Shown: positions 26,003 through 35,544 of the stretch, piece after piece
How positions within the stretch are numbered: position 1 is the stretch's first letter
How the letters are laid out: every line of letters starts with the position of its first letter
From: Alphaproteobacteria bacterium
Lineage (GTDB): Bacteria; Pseudomonadota; Alphaproteobacteria; Micavibrionales; Micavibrionaceae
Direction: 5' to 3'
NCBI GenBank assembly: GCA_002401695.1
Contig: NVTV01000003.1
Coordinates: 248,001-312,000, forward strand
DNA length: 64,000 bases
The notes under the pieces: model-generated
Seen by the model: only the letters and a program-made list of their open reading frames with translations
Told to the model about the DNA's origin: nothing
Databases searched by the model: none
Program-made: the position numbers and the translations under genes

Positions 26003-27409
26003 TTACCAATCGCCTTGATCTTGTTCATCTGGCTTTGCGCCGAGGAGGTTTGCGAGGTCTTTGATGTGGGTGACTTCGTTGGTTAGGATGGGGCTGTTTT
26101 TATTGGCTGTTTTTTTGGAGAGCTTTGGAATTGTGGCGCGTTCGAAGCCTAGCTTTGATGACTCTTTCAGGCGCACTTCGGGTTGTGAGACTTGGCGCAC
26201 TTCACCTGCCAAACCAATTTCACCGAAGAATATCATATCCGCGGGCAGGGCTTCGTTGGAAAGTGCGCTGATCAGGGCGGCGGCGACGGCGAGATCTGCG
26301 GCAGGTTCGTTAATGCGGATACCGCCTGCGATGTTCAGGAATATATCGTGGCTGGACAGCGATATGCCGCAGCGTGATTCAAGGACGGCGACAATCATGG
26401 CAAGGCGGTTGTGATCCCAGCCCAATACGGCGCGCCTTGGTGAGCCTAAGGATGATGGCACGACAAGGGCTTGTACTTCGACAAGTAAGGGGCGTGTGCC
26501 TTCTAAGGCGGCGAGGACGGCGCTGCCTGCTGCGCCTTCGTGGCGTTGGGATAGGAACAGGGCAGAGGGGTTTGCGACCTCGATCAAGCCTTGCTCTGCC
26601 ATTTCGAACACGCCGATCTCATCGGTGGGGCCGAAACGGTTTTTAACGGTGCGTAGGATGCGGAATTGGTGGCTGCGGTCGCCTTCGAAATAAAGGACGG
26701 TATCAACCAGATGTTCTAAAACGCGGGGGCCTGCGATTTGTCCGTCTTTGGTGACGTGGCCGACAAAGACCACGACGATGCCCTGACTCTTCGCCATGCG
26801 GATAATTTCTTGGGTAGAGGTGCGCACTTGGGTGACGGTGCCCGGTGCGCTGTCTACGGAATCGACAAACATGGTTTGAATGGAGTCGATGACGAGAAGC
26901 TGCACTGTTTGCGGCGCGGCTCTAACCGATTCCAATATATCACGGACATTGGTGGCAGAGGCCAGCATAACGCCTGTATCCCCCAGCCCTAAACGGTTTG
27001 CACGCATACGGATTTGGTCGATGGACTCCTCGCCCGAGATATAAACGCAATGCACATCATTTTTGGTTAGGGCGCAGACGGCTTGTAACAGCAGGGTGGA
27101 TTTACCGATCCCCGGATCACCGCCGATCAAGATGGCTGAACCCGGCACGAGGCCGCCGCCGGTTACGCGATCAAATTCAGCGATTTTGGTTTTATGGCGC
27201 GGATAGGTTCTCTTGGTGTCATTGCGCAAATCAACGAAATCGATGACGCGGCCTTTATGCTTGCCGCTTAAGCCTTTTGGCACCGCGCCTGTCATGGCGG
27301 TTTCTTCTTGAATGGTGTTCCATTCATTGCAGCTCTCGCATTTTCCTGCCCAGCGGGTGGAAATCGAGCCACAGGTTTGACAAGTAAAAGATTTTTGCGG
27401 TTTAGCCAT
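26003..27409 (-). CDS. radA: DNA repair protein RadA
   Basis: RadA is a RecA-like helicase that promotes branch migration during recombinational repair. The 468-residue protein has the N-terminal zinc finger CQTCGSISTRWAGKCESCNEWN, Walker A GGDPGIGKSTLLLQ, VYISGEESIDQIRMRANRL, Walker B LLVIDSIQTM, the RadA-specific KNRFG motif and a C-terminal Lon-like domain (GGIRINEPAADLAVAAALIS, FFGEIGLAGEVR). Length and order are complete. Confidence 0.97.
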   Translation of the reverse strand: MAKPQKSFTCQTCGSISTRWAGKCESCNEWNTIQEETAMTGAVPKGLSGKHKGRVIDFVDLRNDTKRTYPRHKTKIAEFDRVTGGGLVPGSAILIGGDPGIGKSTLLLQAVCALTKNDVHCVYISGEESIDQIRMRANRLGLGDTGVMLASATNVRDILESVRAAPQTVQLLVIDSIQTMFVDSVDSAPGTVTQVRTSTQEIIRMAKSQGIVVVFVGHVTKDGQIAGPRVLEHLVDTVLYFEGDRSHQFRILRTVKNRFGPTDEIGVFEMAEQGLIEVANPSALFLSQRHEGAAGSAVLAALEGTRPLLVEVQALVVPSSLGSPRRAVLGWDHNRLAMIVAVLESRCGISLSSHDIFLNIAGGIRINEPAADLAVAAALISALSNEALPADMIFFGEIGLAGEVRQVSQPEVRLKESSKLGFERATIPKLSKKTANKNSPILTNEVTHIKDLANLLGAKPDEQDQGDW

Positions 27410-27450
27410 AACAAGATCATACGCGATATAATTTTATCGGCAATAGCTAT

Positions 27451-28317
27451 CTATAGGGTTAATACCTCGTCGGCATAAATGCCCTTCCGAAGGGCTTTGG
27501 CTTCGGCAGTGAAGTCTTCGGGTTCTAAATCCCACCCTTGCATGCCTACAAAGCCCATATCAAACAGATATTGTGCTTCTTCACGGTTATAAACGCGCTC
27601 GGCAACCAGTGCACAATCAGGATAGTTATCTTTTAGGTGTTGAATTGTTTCATTGAATTGTTCTTGCGTGAATTCTGTGTTCTCATCGCCGAGACCAGCG
27701 CGTACAAAGGGACCGTCAATCTTGATGAAGTCAACTAAATCACCAAAAACATGTAGACGGTTTTCATGGTCTTCACCAATTGAGTAATCATCCAATGCAA
27801 AGCGATAGCCTTGGTCTTTCATCGCCTCTAAATGCGTAATGTCCGAGGTTCTATCAACGTTATGTTCCAGAATTTCGAAAATCATATCTTTAGGTTCAAA
27901 TGGTTCCAGTTTAGGCTCCATAAACGTCCAGAATTCATTTGATAGCACTGAATCAACAGAAAGATTTAGGGTAATGGGCCTTCTTAGGGGCGCTTCTTCG
28001 GCAACTTTTAAGGCATTTGAGCATGTTAGAGCATCAAATTCTTTTGCTATATCAAGGCTATAGCTTAAATCTGATAGATGTCCGATAGAAAATGATTTTT
28101 CGCCATTATGAGGGCGCGATAATATTTCATATGCGATGATTTTATCTTGTCCATAGATGGCTTCGGCTTTGATATGGCGACGCTTAAAGGCGTTGCTGTC
28201 CAGTGCTTCTTTGAATTCGGCAAGGCTATCAGGATCGTTTACGATGATTTCGGCGCGTTCGAAGGCCTCTATTAAACAGTTATAGCTACTTTTATTCAAC
28301 TCAAGCATTACACTCAT
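27451..28317 (-). CDS. EAL-domain protein, likely cyclic-di-GMP phosphodiesterase
   Basis: The 288-residue soluble protein is a short N-terminal helix plus an EAL domain. EAL domains hydrolyse c-di-GMP. The key residues appear intact in order: EIL in AYEILSRP (EAL position), Asn in LNLSV, Glu in FEILEHN, the DD pair in FALDDYSIG, Lys in FIKIDGPF, Glu in LVAERVY and Gln in GMQGWDLEP. It lacks GGDEF, PAS or membrane segments. It might instead be a binding-only protein. It is a single gene between radA and the heparinase-like gene. Confidence 0.85.
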   Translation of the reverse strand: MSVMLELNKSSYNCLIEAFERAEIIVNDPDSLAEFKEALDSNAFKRRHIKAEAIYGQDKIIAYEILSRPHNGEKSFSIGHLSDLSYSLDIAKEFDALTCSNALKVAEEAPLRRPITLNLSVDSVLSNEFWTFMEPKLEPFEPKDMIFEILEHNVDRTSDITHLEAMKDQGYRFALDDYSIGEDHENRLHVFGDLVDFIKIDGPFVRAGLGDENTEFTQEQFNETIQHLKDNYPDCALVAERVYNREEAQYLFDMGFVGMQGWDLEPEDFTAEAKALRKGIYADEVLTL

Positions 28318-28392
28318 TCATCCAATTTACGTGTTCCTTCTATAGTATAAGGCGGCATTTATTATATTGCGAGTAAATTAGTGTTTTCTAAT

Positions 28393-30030
28393 TTAGTCTT
28401 CACGCTTAAGGGCCCATTTGATGGCGGCTTCATCCTCTGCCATTTGTCCGTAGATGACGATTTGTTTGGTTTTTTGCGGGGTGGTGCCGTGACCCAGATA
28501 GAGGCTGTCTTCAAGGGCGAGCATGCCTGCAGAGCGTGAGAAACGCCAGCCGATACCGCCTGGAATGCGCAGGAGAATTTCTTCGCCGTCATTAATGATG
28601 GATGCGCTGACATTGGGGTGCAAGTGAAAGCGAATGGCGGTTTCCACAGGGCAGATCAGCTCGAAAGCGCAGGCGAAGTTATCTTGCCCGCGTAAATCAT
28701 GTCCTTCATCGGCCAGATAAATTGTTCTGGTATGGGTGATGCCGTTCAGGGCAACATAACCATCATGAGAGGCAACCAGTAGGCTGGCATCTTTTGTGTC
28801 TTCGCGTTGTAGTGTGAAGTGGGTGGCTTTGCGTTCGAAATGTCCGTTTTTCTTGATTTCGCAGGCGTTGCGGTGGTCGAGGCAAGCTGTGCTGTGTGCA
28901 GCGGTGGAGCGCAGGGCATCTTGCCATTGTTTTGATGAGGGGTGCGACCCGCAGGCGGTGATGATGCGTTCTTTGCCGTAGGAAAATTCAAAGGCAAGGG
29001 GCGCGGCATGCGCGGTTTTATCGTGCGGTGTTCTTTGTGAGCGTCCCGTATCCATGACCAGCATCGAGCGTCCGCATTCAAGGCGTTCAAAGCCAGTTTG
29101 CTCAAGGCTTAGTTTTGCAGATTTATGAGTGCCTGCTTGGGCAAGGATGGAATCAATTTCTACGGCGTTGCCTTCTTGCGCGCCGTGGAATAATCCGAAT
29201 TTACGGTCACGATAGCGGAAGAGGCGCAGGGCGCTGCTCATATTATCAATGGTGTTGCTGAGGAAGTCGGGCGCGGGATAACCGCCGCTACTCAGGGCTG
29301 TGCGCATATCGACAAGAAGCTCTAATGCGTCTAGCAATGTTGCGGGATTACGGGAAACATGGCCGCCATCAAGCAAGATTTGCGTATTGATCGTGCTTTC
29401 AAGGCTGGTCAGGGCTTGTTCGATCCATTTTTCATGTCCTTCAAGGGAAATAGAGGCGTAAAGCAGGCCTTTTATGGCTTCTAATGTTGCGATGCTTGAA
29501 AAATCATAAGAGCGAGCAAGCGCGTTACTTAAATGTTTGGTTTGTTTGACCAGTGAGGCGAGGAATTGGTCTTCGAAGGATTCTGTCGCGTTGGCACAGA
29601 AAAAATCATAATGGCAAATCCACATAGAAATACGGCGGCCTATTAAATCAATGCGCCAGCTTTGTGCGTCCCAACAGCCATAGCGATCAATCCAATTTTC
29701 GATCATCAGGCGGCCTTGTTCGCGTGCCAGTGCGCCGTCCAATGTGCGTAGATCACGCAGCCAGCCAAAGCTGTGCATGTGTGCATGCCAGATTTCATCT
29801 GCGTCTTCAGGGCTCCACCATTCTTCATACCATAGCGCGCCAGTGCGTTCACCAACACCCGCAGCATTGAGAAGGTCTTGCGCCTTTTGCGCGTTACCCG
29901 GCCATGGATCAACAGGGCGTGCGATCAGGCGATCAGGCGCGCTTTCATGTAAGCTCCAATTATAGAGAAAGCTGTTATAGGCAAGGTCGCCAGCTTTGCT
30001 TTTTAGAGTGTTGATTAAATGAAGAGGCAT
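28393..30030 (-). CDS. Heparinase II/III family protein
   Basis: The 545-residue protein has an N-terminal alpha-helical toroid (WSPEDADEIWHAHMHSFGWLRDLRTL, WIDRYGCWDAQSWRIDLIGRRISMWICHYDFF, LLDGGHVSRNPATLLDALELLVDMR) and a C-terminal beta-sandwich, as in heparinase II/III-like polysaccharide lyases. No signal peptide is visible, so a cytosolic role on a glycan or precursor is likely. In many alphaproteobacteria it lies next to rpe and rsmB; the same arrangement is seen here, 27 bases after rpe. Substrate unknown. Confidence 0.85.
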   Translation of the reverse strand: MPLHLINTLKSKAGDLAYNSFLYNWSLHESAPDRLIARPVDPWPGNAQKAQDLLNAAGVGERTGALWYEEWWSPEDADEIWHAHMHSFGWLRDLRTLDGALAREQGRLMIENWIDRYGCWDAQSWRIDLIGRRISMWICHYDFFCANATESFEDQFLASLVKQTKHLSNALARSYDFSSIATLEAIKGLLYASISLEGHEKWIEQALTSLESTINTQILLDGGHVSRNPATLLDALELLVDMRTALSSGGYPAPDFLSNTIDNMSSALRLFRYRDRKFGLFHGAQEGNAVEIDSILAQAGTHKSAKLSLEQTGFERLECGRSMLVMDTGRSQRTPHDKTAHAAPLAFEFSYGKERIITACGSHPSSKQWQDALRSTAAHSTACLDHRNACEIKKNGHFERKATHFTLQREDTKDASLLVASHDGYVALNGITHTRTIYLADEGHDLRGQDNFACAFELICPVETAIRFHLHPNVSASIINDGEEILLRIPGGIGWRFSRSAGMLALEDSLYLGHGTTPQKTKQIVIYGQMAEDEAAIKWALKRED

Positions 30031-30057
30031 GGTTTTCTCTCTTTCGAAAGTCAGGTT

Positions 30058-30726
30058 TTATGTTGATGGTCTTAAGGCTTTAATGTTTTCGGCATATTTA
30101 TCGGGGCCGTCTTTGAAAACGGCTGTACCGGCAACCAAAACATTTGCGCCAGCGGTAATAACTTGTTTTGCAGTCTCGGGATTTACACCGCCATCGACTT
30201 GCAGATCGATATCGCGACCTGTGTCGTTAATCATGCGACGTGCTTCGGATATTTTATCAAGCAGAGGAATAAAGCTTTGCCCGCCAAAACCGGGGTTTAC
30301 GGTCATAATCAAAATAAGGTCAACCATATCCATAACATGTTTGATTGATTCGATTGGCGTGTGTGGGTTCAGGGATACGCCTGCCTTTACGCCTTTGGCT
30401 TTGATATGTTGAAGGGTGCGGTGTAAATGCGGCCCTGCTTCTATATGGGCGGTGATAATGTCTGATCCTGCATCTACAAAATCATCGATCAGGTAATCGA
30501 CGGGGGAAATCATCAAATGAACATCGAATGTCTTTTGCGTGCATTTGCGAATGGCTTTAACCACGGGCGCGCCGAAGGTCAGGTTTGGCACGAAATGTCC
30601 GTCCATAACATCGATATGGATGTATTCTGCGCCAGCTTTATCAATGGCGGAGACTTCTTGCCCTAAAATAGAGAAATCAGCAGACAGGATGGAGGGTGCA
30701 ATACGGATATTGGACGCGTTGGACAT
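30058..30726 (-). CDS. rpe: Ribulose-phosphate 3-epimerase
   Basis: Rpe interconverts ribulose 5-phosphate and xylulose 5-phosphate in the pentose phosphate pathway. The 222-residue TIM barrel shows [42 protein letters not shown] (metal ligands), [40 protein letters not shown] and [12 protein letters not shown]. All catalytic residues are in place. It is followed on the same strand by the heparinase-like gene. Confidence 0.97.
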   Translation of the reverse strand: MSNASNIRIAPSILSADFSILGQEVSAIDKAGAEYIHIDVMDGHFVPNLTFGAPVVKAIRKCTQKTFDVHLMISPVDYLIDDFVDAGSDIITAHIEAGPHLHRTLQHIKAKGVKAGVSLNPHTPIESIKHVMDMVDLILIMTVNPGFGGQSFIPLLDKISEARRMINDTGRDIDLQVDGGVNPETAKQVITAGANVLVAGTAVFKDGPDKYAENIKALRPST

Positions 30727-30826
30727 GTTGGATACTCACTAAGTAAAGCGTGTTTTGAAAGAGCATAGAATGGAAAACGAATCAAAGAGGTGTGATTCAT
30801 GAAAATTACTCAATGAATATACCATG

Positions 30827-30846
30827 TTATACACAAGATATCCACA
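30827..30846 (+). promoter_or_regulatory. Pair of DnaA boxes between rpe and the gene at 30950
   Basis: TTATACACA (30827-30835) fits TTATNCACA exactly, and ATATCCACA (30838-30846) matches 8 of 9 positions in the same orientation, 11 bases apart. A weaker reverse-oriented tgtggaagt lies near 30860. The surrounding 223-base divergent gap is AT-rich. It could be a DnaA-titrating or regulatory site. Confidence 0.45.
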
Positions 30847-30949
30847 GACTTTTGAAAATGTGGAAGTACATAATAGTTTTTTACAAATAGCCACTCCTTA
30901 TGTTAAAATGCAATAATACAAAAAACATATAAAAATAGCGGCGTGAATA

Positions 30950-31801
30950 ATGGGTATGAATTCAGAGGCATATAATCAAAGCATTGAAAGATGGGAGAAG
31001 GCGAATGCCACTCTGGTCGAGGCGGTTGATCGGCCGGAATTAATGGATATTCTATCCCAGAGCCAGCCGGAAACCATCGAAGAATTAAATCTACAGGCCT
31101 ATAACCGCGAAACGGTAGCAGATCAGGCCACGCGTTATTTTGATGCGTGTGATAATTATTTTGAAGCATTAGACGAACCTTTGACAGCAGAGCAACGTGA
31201 AGAATTCATTATGAATATTCCGTTAGAGCCTAATAAATTGGCAGAGGTTTCCTATTATATGGAGAACATGACACCTGAGATTGCGCGTTATCAACGGGCG
31301 TTGGGTGAAGAAGGGTTTGGCCAAGAGCAAAAGCAGAAAATCACCGAAGGTATTCCGCGTAGCCGTGGCAATATTACGGAAGTTGCGCAGCATTATGTCG
31401 AAAATGCAGAGATGTCAGTAAGGCCATATAATAGCATGTTGGGGCGTCCTGATCATAAAGATGAAGTGAACGCGGCATTATCGACATTACCGCCTACCCC
31501 AAGCGTAATTTCCGCGCAGTCCTATCAGGTGGAGCATGATTTAGGCCCTAACGTGGTGCAGGAACCGGAAGCAGACTTGGTCGAGCCGACTGATGATGGT
31601 TATACGCAAGCTAGCCCCGAGGCCGAGGTGTCTGCTTATGATGTGGTTGCTGATGGTTCTATGCAATCTGATACGATGCTTAGTAATAGTTTTGCATGCG
31701 CCGATGCCCATGATGGCGCGCAATCGCTTGAGGTGATACGTGCTATGCCGATAGATCAACCAGATGTGAGTGTCGAAAATGACATTCGTTTCCAAGTATA
31801 G
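30950..31801 (+). CDS. Hypothetical acidic protein
   Basis: I do not recognise this 283-residue protein. It is soluble, very acidic and largely helical in its first 190 residues, with two similar segments: AEQREEFIMNIPLEPNKLAEVSYYMENMTPEIARYQRAL and EQKQKITEGIPRSRGNITEVAQHYVENAEMSVRPYNSML. These suggest an internal repeat (IP-x-N-x-EV-x-YxEN). The C-terminal 90 residues are Pro-, Asp- and Ser-rich and probably disordered. It stands alone on the plus strand and ends three bases before the rsmB stop. A second ATG two codons in is possible. Confidence 0.65.
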   Translation: MGMNSEAYNQSIERWEKANATLVEAVDRPELMDILSQSQPETIEELNLQAYNRETVADQATRYFDACDNYFEALDEPLTAEQREEFIMNIPLEPNKLAEVSYYMENMTPEIARYQRALGEEGFGQEQKQKITEGIPRSRGNITEVAQHYVENAEMSVRPYNSMLGRPDHKDEVNAALSTLPPTPSVISAQSYQVEHDLGPNVVQEPEADLVEPTDDGYTQASPEAEVSAYDVVADGSMQSDTMLSNSFACADAHDGAQSLEVIRAMPIDQPDVSVENDIRFQV

Positions 31802-31804
31802 AAT

Positions 31805-33166
31805 TTATTTTGTTTTTGTTAGACGCGAGATAAAAAATCCGTCCATTCCGCCCTGTTCGGAGAGGTGATAGGGCAGGATACGTAGATCGCCTTGATCGTT
31901 GATTAATTCCTCATATTTACCGATTTCTTGTGGCTGGATTATGATGCGCTCAAAATTCGGGTTTTGTTTCAGGAAGTTCTCGATTTGGTGCTCGCCCTCA
32001 TCCTTTTGCAAGGAACAGGTGCAGTAAATCAATATCCCGCCAACGCCCAGCATTTCCCCTGCATGGGCGAGCAAGCGTGCCTGAATAGACACAAGACCTG
32101 TAATATCTTTGGGGGATTTCAAGTATCCTGTATCGGGATGGCGGCGGATTGTTCCGGTGGCAGAACATGGTGCGTCGAGTAGAATGCGTTGCGGCGCATC
32201 GATGGTTTTCCACGCGGCAGCGTCCGAGATTTCGATTGTGACCTGATCTTGCAGACCCATCCGTGCCAGATTTTCTTCCAGACGTTTCAGGCGTTTTGCG
32301 GAGCGATCAATCGCGGTGACATTGGCGCCCTTTGCGGCCAGTTGCAGGGTTTTTCCACCCGGTGCGGCGCACATATCAATCACCTGTTGTCCTGCGATAT
32401 CGCCTAGTAATGTTGCGGGTATAGCGGCGGCGGCATCTTGAATCCACCATTTGCCATCGTCAAAGCCTTCCATTTCGCGGATATTACCGCCGTTCATGCG
32501 GCGCAGCGTTCCTGTTGAAAGCTCTGACGCTTGCAGAATATTTCCCCAATAGGGACGGTCATCAACGGATTTTATGGTGATATCCAGCGGCGCTTCACAC
32601 ATATTGGCTTCGGCGATTTGCGCCGCGCCTTTTAGGCCGTAATCTTCGATCCACATTGCCAGTAACCATTGCGGGGTATTCAATCGTCCCGCGTCTTGGT
32701 TTTCAATGCGCTGCGTGCCTTCACGGCTTAATTTGCGCAATATAGCATTCACAAAACCTTTTTGTCGCCCCATGCCCATTTCCTCGGCAAGACGGACGGA
32801 GGTATCAACACTGGCGTGATCGGGGACGACCATAAAGAAAAGCTGCGTCACGCCGAGGCGTAGAATATTGCGTATGACAGGTGTTTTTAAATCATCAGGG
32901 CGATTTTGCGCAAAGGTAATCAGGTCATCAATTTGCCCTAAACGGCGTAATGTCGTGGTCAACAGCATCCGCGTAAAGGCGCGTTGTCGTTGGGGCAGGG
33001 CGGCAAATGCATCGGAGTTATCAAGTGTTACGTCCAGCGCATTACGGCGATCAAGCACATTGCCAAGCATATCCAGTGCGACTTTGCGCGCCAGCAGAAT
33101 ATCGCCCTCATCGAGTGTTTCTTCTTGAATATTAGTATCATCCGGATTATTTTCTGATAAATTCAT
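31805..33166 (-). CDS. rsmB: 16S rRNA m5C967 methyltransferase RsmB
   Basis: RsmB methylates C967 of 16S rRNA. The 453-residue protein has the NusB-like N-domain (RKVALDMLGNVLDRRNALDVTLDN, AFTRMLLTTTLRRLGQIDDLI) and the Rossmann catalytic domain with VIDMCAAPGGKTLQLA, the DAPCSATGTIRRHPD motif and YCTCSLQKDEGEHQIENFL, which supply the two conserved Cys residues. ATG at 33166 was chosen over an upstream TTG. Neighbours rpe and the heparinase-like gene are the usual alphaproteobacterial context. Confidence 0.95.
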   Translation of the reverse strand: MNLSENNPDDTNIQEETLDEGDILLARKVALDMLGNVLDRRNALDVTLDNSDAFAALPQRQRAFTRMLLTTTLRRLGQIDDLITFAQNRPDDLKTPVIRNILRLGVTQLFFMVVPDHASVDTSVRLAEEMGMGRQKGFVNAILRKLSREGTQRIENQDAGRLNTPQWLLAMWIEDYGLKGAAQIAEANMCEAPLDITIKSVDDRPYWGNILQASELSTGTLRRMNGGNIREMEGFDDGKWWIQDAAAAIPATLLGDIAGQQVIDMCAAPGGKTLQLAAKGANVTAIDRSAKRLKRLEENLARMGLQDQVTIEISDAAAWKTIDAPQRILLDAPCSATGTIRRHPDTGYLKSPKDITGLVSIQARLLAHAGEMLGVGGILIYCTCSLQKDEGEHQIENFLKQNPNFERIIIQPQEIGKYEELINDQGDLRILPYHLSEQGGMDGFFISRLTKTK

Positions 33167-33201
33167 TTGCTCAACCAATCTGTTTTATTCTACTATTAAG
33201 C

Positions 33202-33354
33202 ATGGATACGAAAAAACCAACCCCTGTTTTGCAAGATAAGCCGAAAACTTTGCCTGAAAAGGACAAGGAACAAGAGTTTGGCGGCTTTGAAAACAGGTTG
33301 GAGCCAACCCGATATGGTGATTGGGAAGTCAATGGGCGATGTTCTGACTTTTAA
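33202..33354 (+). CDS. Small DUF1674 protein (SDHAF4-like)
   Basis: This 50-codon gene encodes a protein ending EFGGFENRLEPTRYGDWEVNGRCSDF, which is the conserved C-terminal signature of DUF1674 (succinate dehydrogenase assembly factor 4 family). In mitochondria that factor shields the flavinated SdhA subunit during assembly; the same role in alphaproteobacteria is inferred. The start ATG is divergent from rsmB, 35 bases away. The first 20 residues are Lys- and Pro-rich and likely flexible. No sdh genes are in the window. Confidence 0.85.
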   Translation: MDTKKPTPVLQDKPKTLPEKDKEQEFGGFENRLEPTRYGDWEVNGRCSDF

Positions 33355-33387
33355 GTTTTTAAGTGCGTTTAGGACGAAGAAAATATC

Positions 33388-34272
33388 ATGATGTTTTATA
33401 AAAAAATCTCCAAATATTGTTTGACCTTATCCTTGTTATGCTTTGGCGTTTCTGGGTTTTCATCTTCTGTATCCAGCGCAACGGTCATTGAATTTTTTGG
33501 CTCGAATTCCTGTTCAAGTGATGTGGATGTTCAAGATGCGTTGAAAAATATTTTGCAAAATGAAAAAAATATTATCGTTATAAATTGCCGGACATGGTCC
33601 ATTGATAAGGCTATGGCAAAGACATTTGCACATCAATTTTGTAATGATCGCCTGAAGAGCTATACAAAGAAATTTAAAGTGACCAATATGTTTTATGCGG
33701 CGCCATTGGTGGTTAATGGCCGCTGGGATGCGCTTTATAAAAACATTATGCCTGCGGTAAAGATGGGTAAATTTGATAAAATTGAAGAAATTACAATGAA
33801 TCTACATGATAACATGTTGGATATTTCTATCCCGAGCGTAGAGTCGGCGGTGGGATCGGGTGATATTATGTTATATGCCTATACGCCATCACAAGGCGGA
33901 GAGCTAAGCCTGTATGTTGATGCTGATGTGGTATTGACAGATGACATGAGAGAGCGCCTTAGAAAGAATCAAAGCGTTCCTTTTGTTACAAAAGAAAGCG
34001 CCGATCCGCTTTATATCCGTCCGGTTTTGTCGATGGCAAAGATAGGACACTGGAATGGAACGCAGATCAGCATGACCGTACCATTGGGTGATATGGTGTC
34101 GATGGCGGCTTCAAAGGCACCGGATTTAAGTTATGTTGTTGTACTTTATGAAGGTGGAGAGGTTGGCCCTGTGTTGGCTGTTGGTGAGGTCGTTTCATTG
34201 GTAGAATTTAACAGCACATTACCGCAGAGTAGACCCCAAGATATAAAATATATATCTCCTTCGAAGTTATGA
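33388..34272 (+). CDS. Exported DUF1223-like thioredoxin-fold protein
   Basis: The 294-residue protein has a signal peptide (YCLTLSLLCFGVSGFSSSVSSA) followed by VIEFFGSNSCSSDVDVQDALKN. This matches the start of DUF1223 secreted proteins, where VVELFTSQGCSSCPPAD is usual; here the second active-site Cys is replaced (CSSD). Later DUF1223-like features include FYAAPLVVNGRWDALY, VESAVGSGDIMLYAYTP and VVVLYEGGEVGPVLAVGEV. The missing Cys means it is probably not a disulphide reductase. It follows the DUF1674 gene by 33 bases. Confidence 0.7.
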   Translation: MMFYKKISKYCLTLSLLCFGVSGFSSSVSSATVIEFFGSNSCSSDVDVQDALKNILQNEKNIIVINCRTWSIDKAMAKTFAHQFCNDRLKSYTKKFKVTNMFYAAPLVVNGRWDALYKNIMPAVKMGKFDKIEEITMNLHDNMLDISIPSVESAVGSGDIMLYAYTPSQGGELSLYVDADVVLTDDMRERLRKNQSVPFVTKESADPLYIRPVLSMAKIGHWNGTQISMTVPLGDMVSMAASKAPDLSYVVVLYEGGEVGPVLAVGEVVSLVEFNSTLPQSRPQDIKYISPSKL

Positions 34273-34276
34273 ATTT

Positions 34277-35071
34277 TTAGCCATCAGTTTTTAGCGTTAT
34301 GATAAGCGGGACATGGTCGCTGGGTCTTTCCCAGTCACGGATATGGGTCAGAATGTCGTGATCTGATAGTTTTGATTTTAACGGCGGCGTTACCCAGATG
34401 TGATCCAGTCTGCGCCCACGATTTGATTTCTTCCAGTCGCGGTTTCTATAAGACCACCACGTATAGCATTTTTCCTCATCAGGCACGAAGTGGCGGCTGG
34501 CATCCGTCCAGTTCAAAGAGCTTTGCATTTTGCCAAGTTGCTCGACCTCAATAGGTGTATGGGACACGATTTTCAAAAGCTGTTTATGTGACCAGACATC
34601 ATGTTCACGCGGGGCGATGTTGAAATCGCCAACCACTATAAGTGGACTATCTTTTGTGTAGTTTTCTTCAAAGAAGTTGGACATTTCCTCTATAAAATCC
34701 AGTTTATGCCCGAATTTTTCATTCACCGTACGGTCAGGTTCATCGCCGCCCGCAGGGATATAAATATTATGCAGCTCAAAATCTGGGAAGCGCACGGATA
34801 TATGTCGGCAATCTTGCTTGCCGACACGGTTATATATTTGCGGATTATCAAAAGGGATGCGCGAGATGATGGCAACGCCGTTATAGCTTTTCATGCCGCT
34901 GAAATGGATATGCTCGTAGCCTGCCTCTTTGATGGTATCCAGAGGAAAATGCTCATCAGGGGTTTTGGTTTCTTGCAAGCAGACTACATCCAGATCAGCT
35001 TCTTCCATTAGGCGTAAAAGCGCAGGCGCGCGTAGACGCACAGAGTTGATATTCCATGTTGCTATACGCAT
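34277..35071 (-). CDS. xthA: Exodeoxyribonuclease III
   Basis: XthA is the apurinic/apyrimidinic endonuclease and 3' exonuclease of base-excision repair. The 264-residue protein has the exonuclease III motifs: MRIATWNINSVRLRAPALLRLMEE, VVCLQETKTPDEHFP (metal-binding Glu), GVAIISR, VVGDFNIAPREHDVWS, SSLNWTDASRHFVPDEEKCYTWWSYRN, RGRRLDHIWVTP and WERPSDHVPLIITL (catalytic Asp-His). It is convergent with the DUF1223-like gene and lies downstream of the ybaB-type gene on the same strand. Confidence 0.96.
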   Translation of the reverse strand: MRIATWNINSVRLRAPALLRLMEEADLDVVCLQETKTPDEHFPLDTIKEAGYEHIHFSGMKSYNGVAIISRIPFDNPQIYNRVGKQDCRHISVRFPDFELHNIYIPAGGDEPDRTVNEKFGHKLDFIEEMSNFFEENYTKDSPLIVVGDFNIAPREHDVWSHKQLLKIVSHTPIEVEQLGKMQSSLNWTDASRHFVPDEEKCYTWWSYRNRDWKKSNRGRRLDHIWVTPPLKSKLSDHDILTHIRDWERPSDHVPLIITLKTDG

Positions 35072-35116
35072 GTCATAGCCTCGTTTGTTTGGATTGAGAT
35101 AGAGTGATGCGGCGAA

Positions 35117-35434
35117 TTATCCGCCCATGCCGCCTGTTGGAAGGTCTAGGCCCTCCATCAAGTTTTTGGTTTCGCTTTTGATGCGTTCTTCCTTGGTATC
35201 ATTGGCGTTATTCATCGCCGCTGTGATCAGGTCTTCCAGTGTTTCTTTGTCAGAGGCCATCAAGCTGTCATCAATTTCGACGCTTAAAACTTTACCCGAA
35301 CATGACATTTTCACTTTGATAAGGCCGCCACCGGATTCAGCTTCGATATTAATCTCTTTTAGCTTTTCTTGCACTTCTTGCAATTTGAATTGCATTTCTT
35401 GTGCTTGTTTCATCATTTTCTGAAAGTTCATCAT
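35117..35434 (-). CDS. YbaB/EbfC nucleoid-associated protein
   Basis: YbaB/EbfC proteins are small dimeric DNA-binding proteins, nearly always downstream of dnaX, as here. The 105-residue product has FQKMMKQAQEMQFKLQEVQEKLKEINIEAESGGGLIKVKMSCSGKVLSVEIDDSLMASDKETLEDLITAAMNNA, the full family pattern. ATG at 35434 is supported by GAGGA upstream; the nearby next ATG codon is an alternative. The Gly-rich end (LPTGGMGG) is typical. Confidence 0.95.
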   Translation of the reverse strand: MMNFQKMMKQAQEMQFKLQEVQEKLKEINIEAESGGGLIKVKMSCSGKVLSVEIDDSLMASDKETLEDLITAAMNNANDTKEERIKSETKNLMEGLDLPTGGMGG

Positions 35435-35544
35435 TATAGTTGTTCCTCTATTCATTTATACTGCGTTATTCGTATCCTAACGTATAAGGAATACGTGTCG
35501 TCACTCATGCCTTGTCTAAATAAAGATATGAACAACTATGGTTT

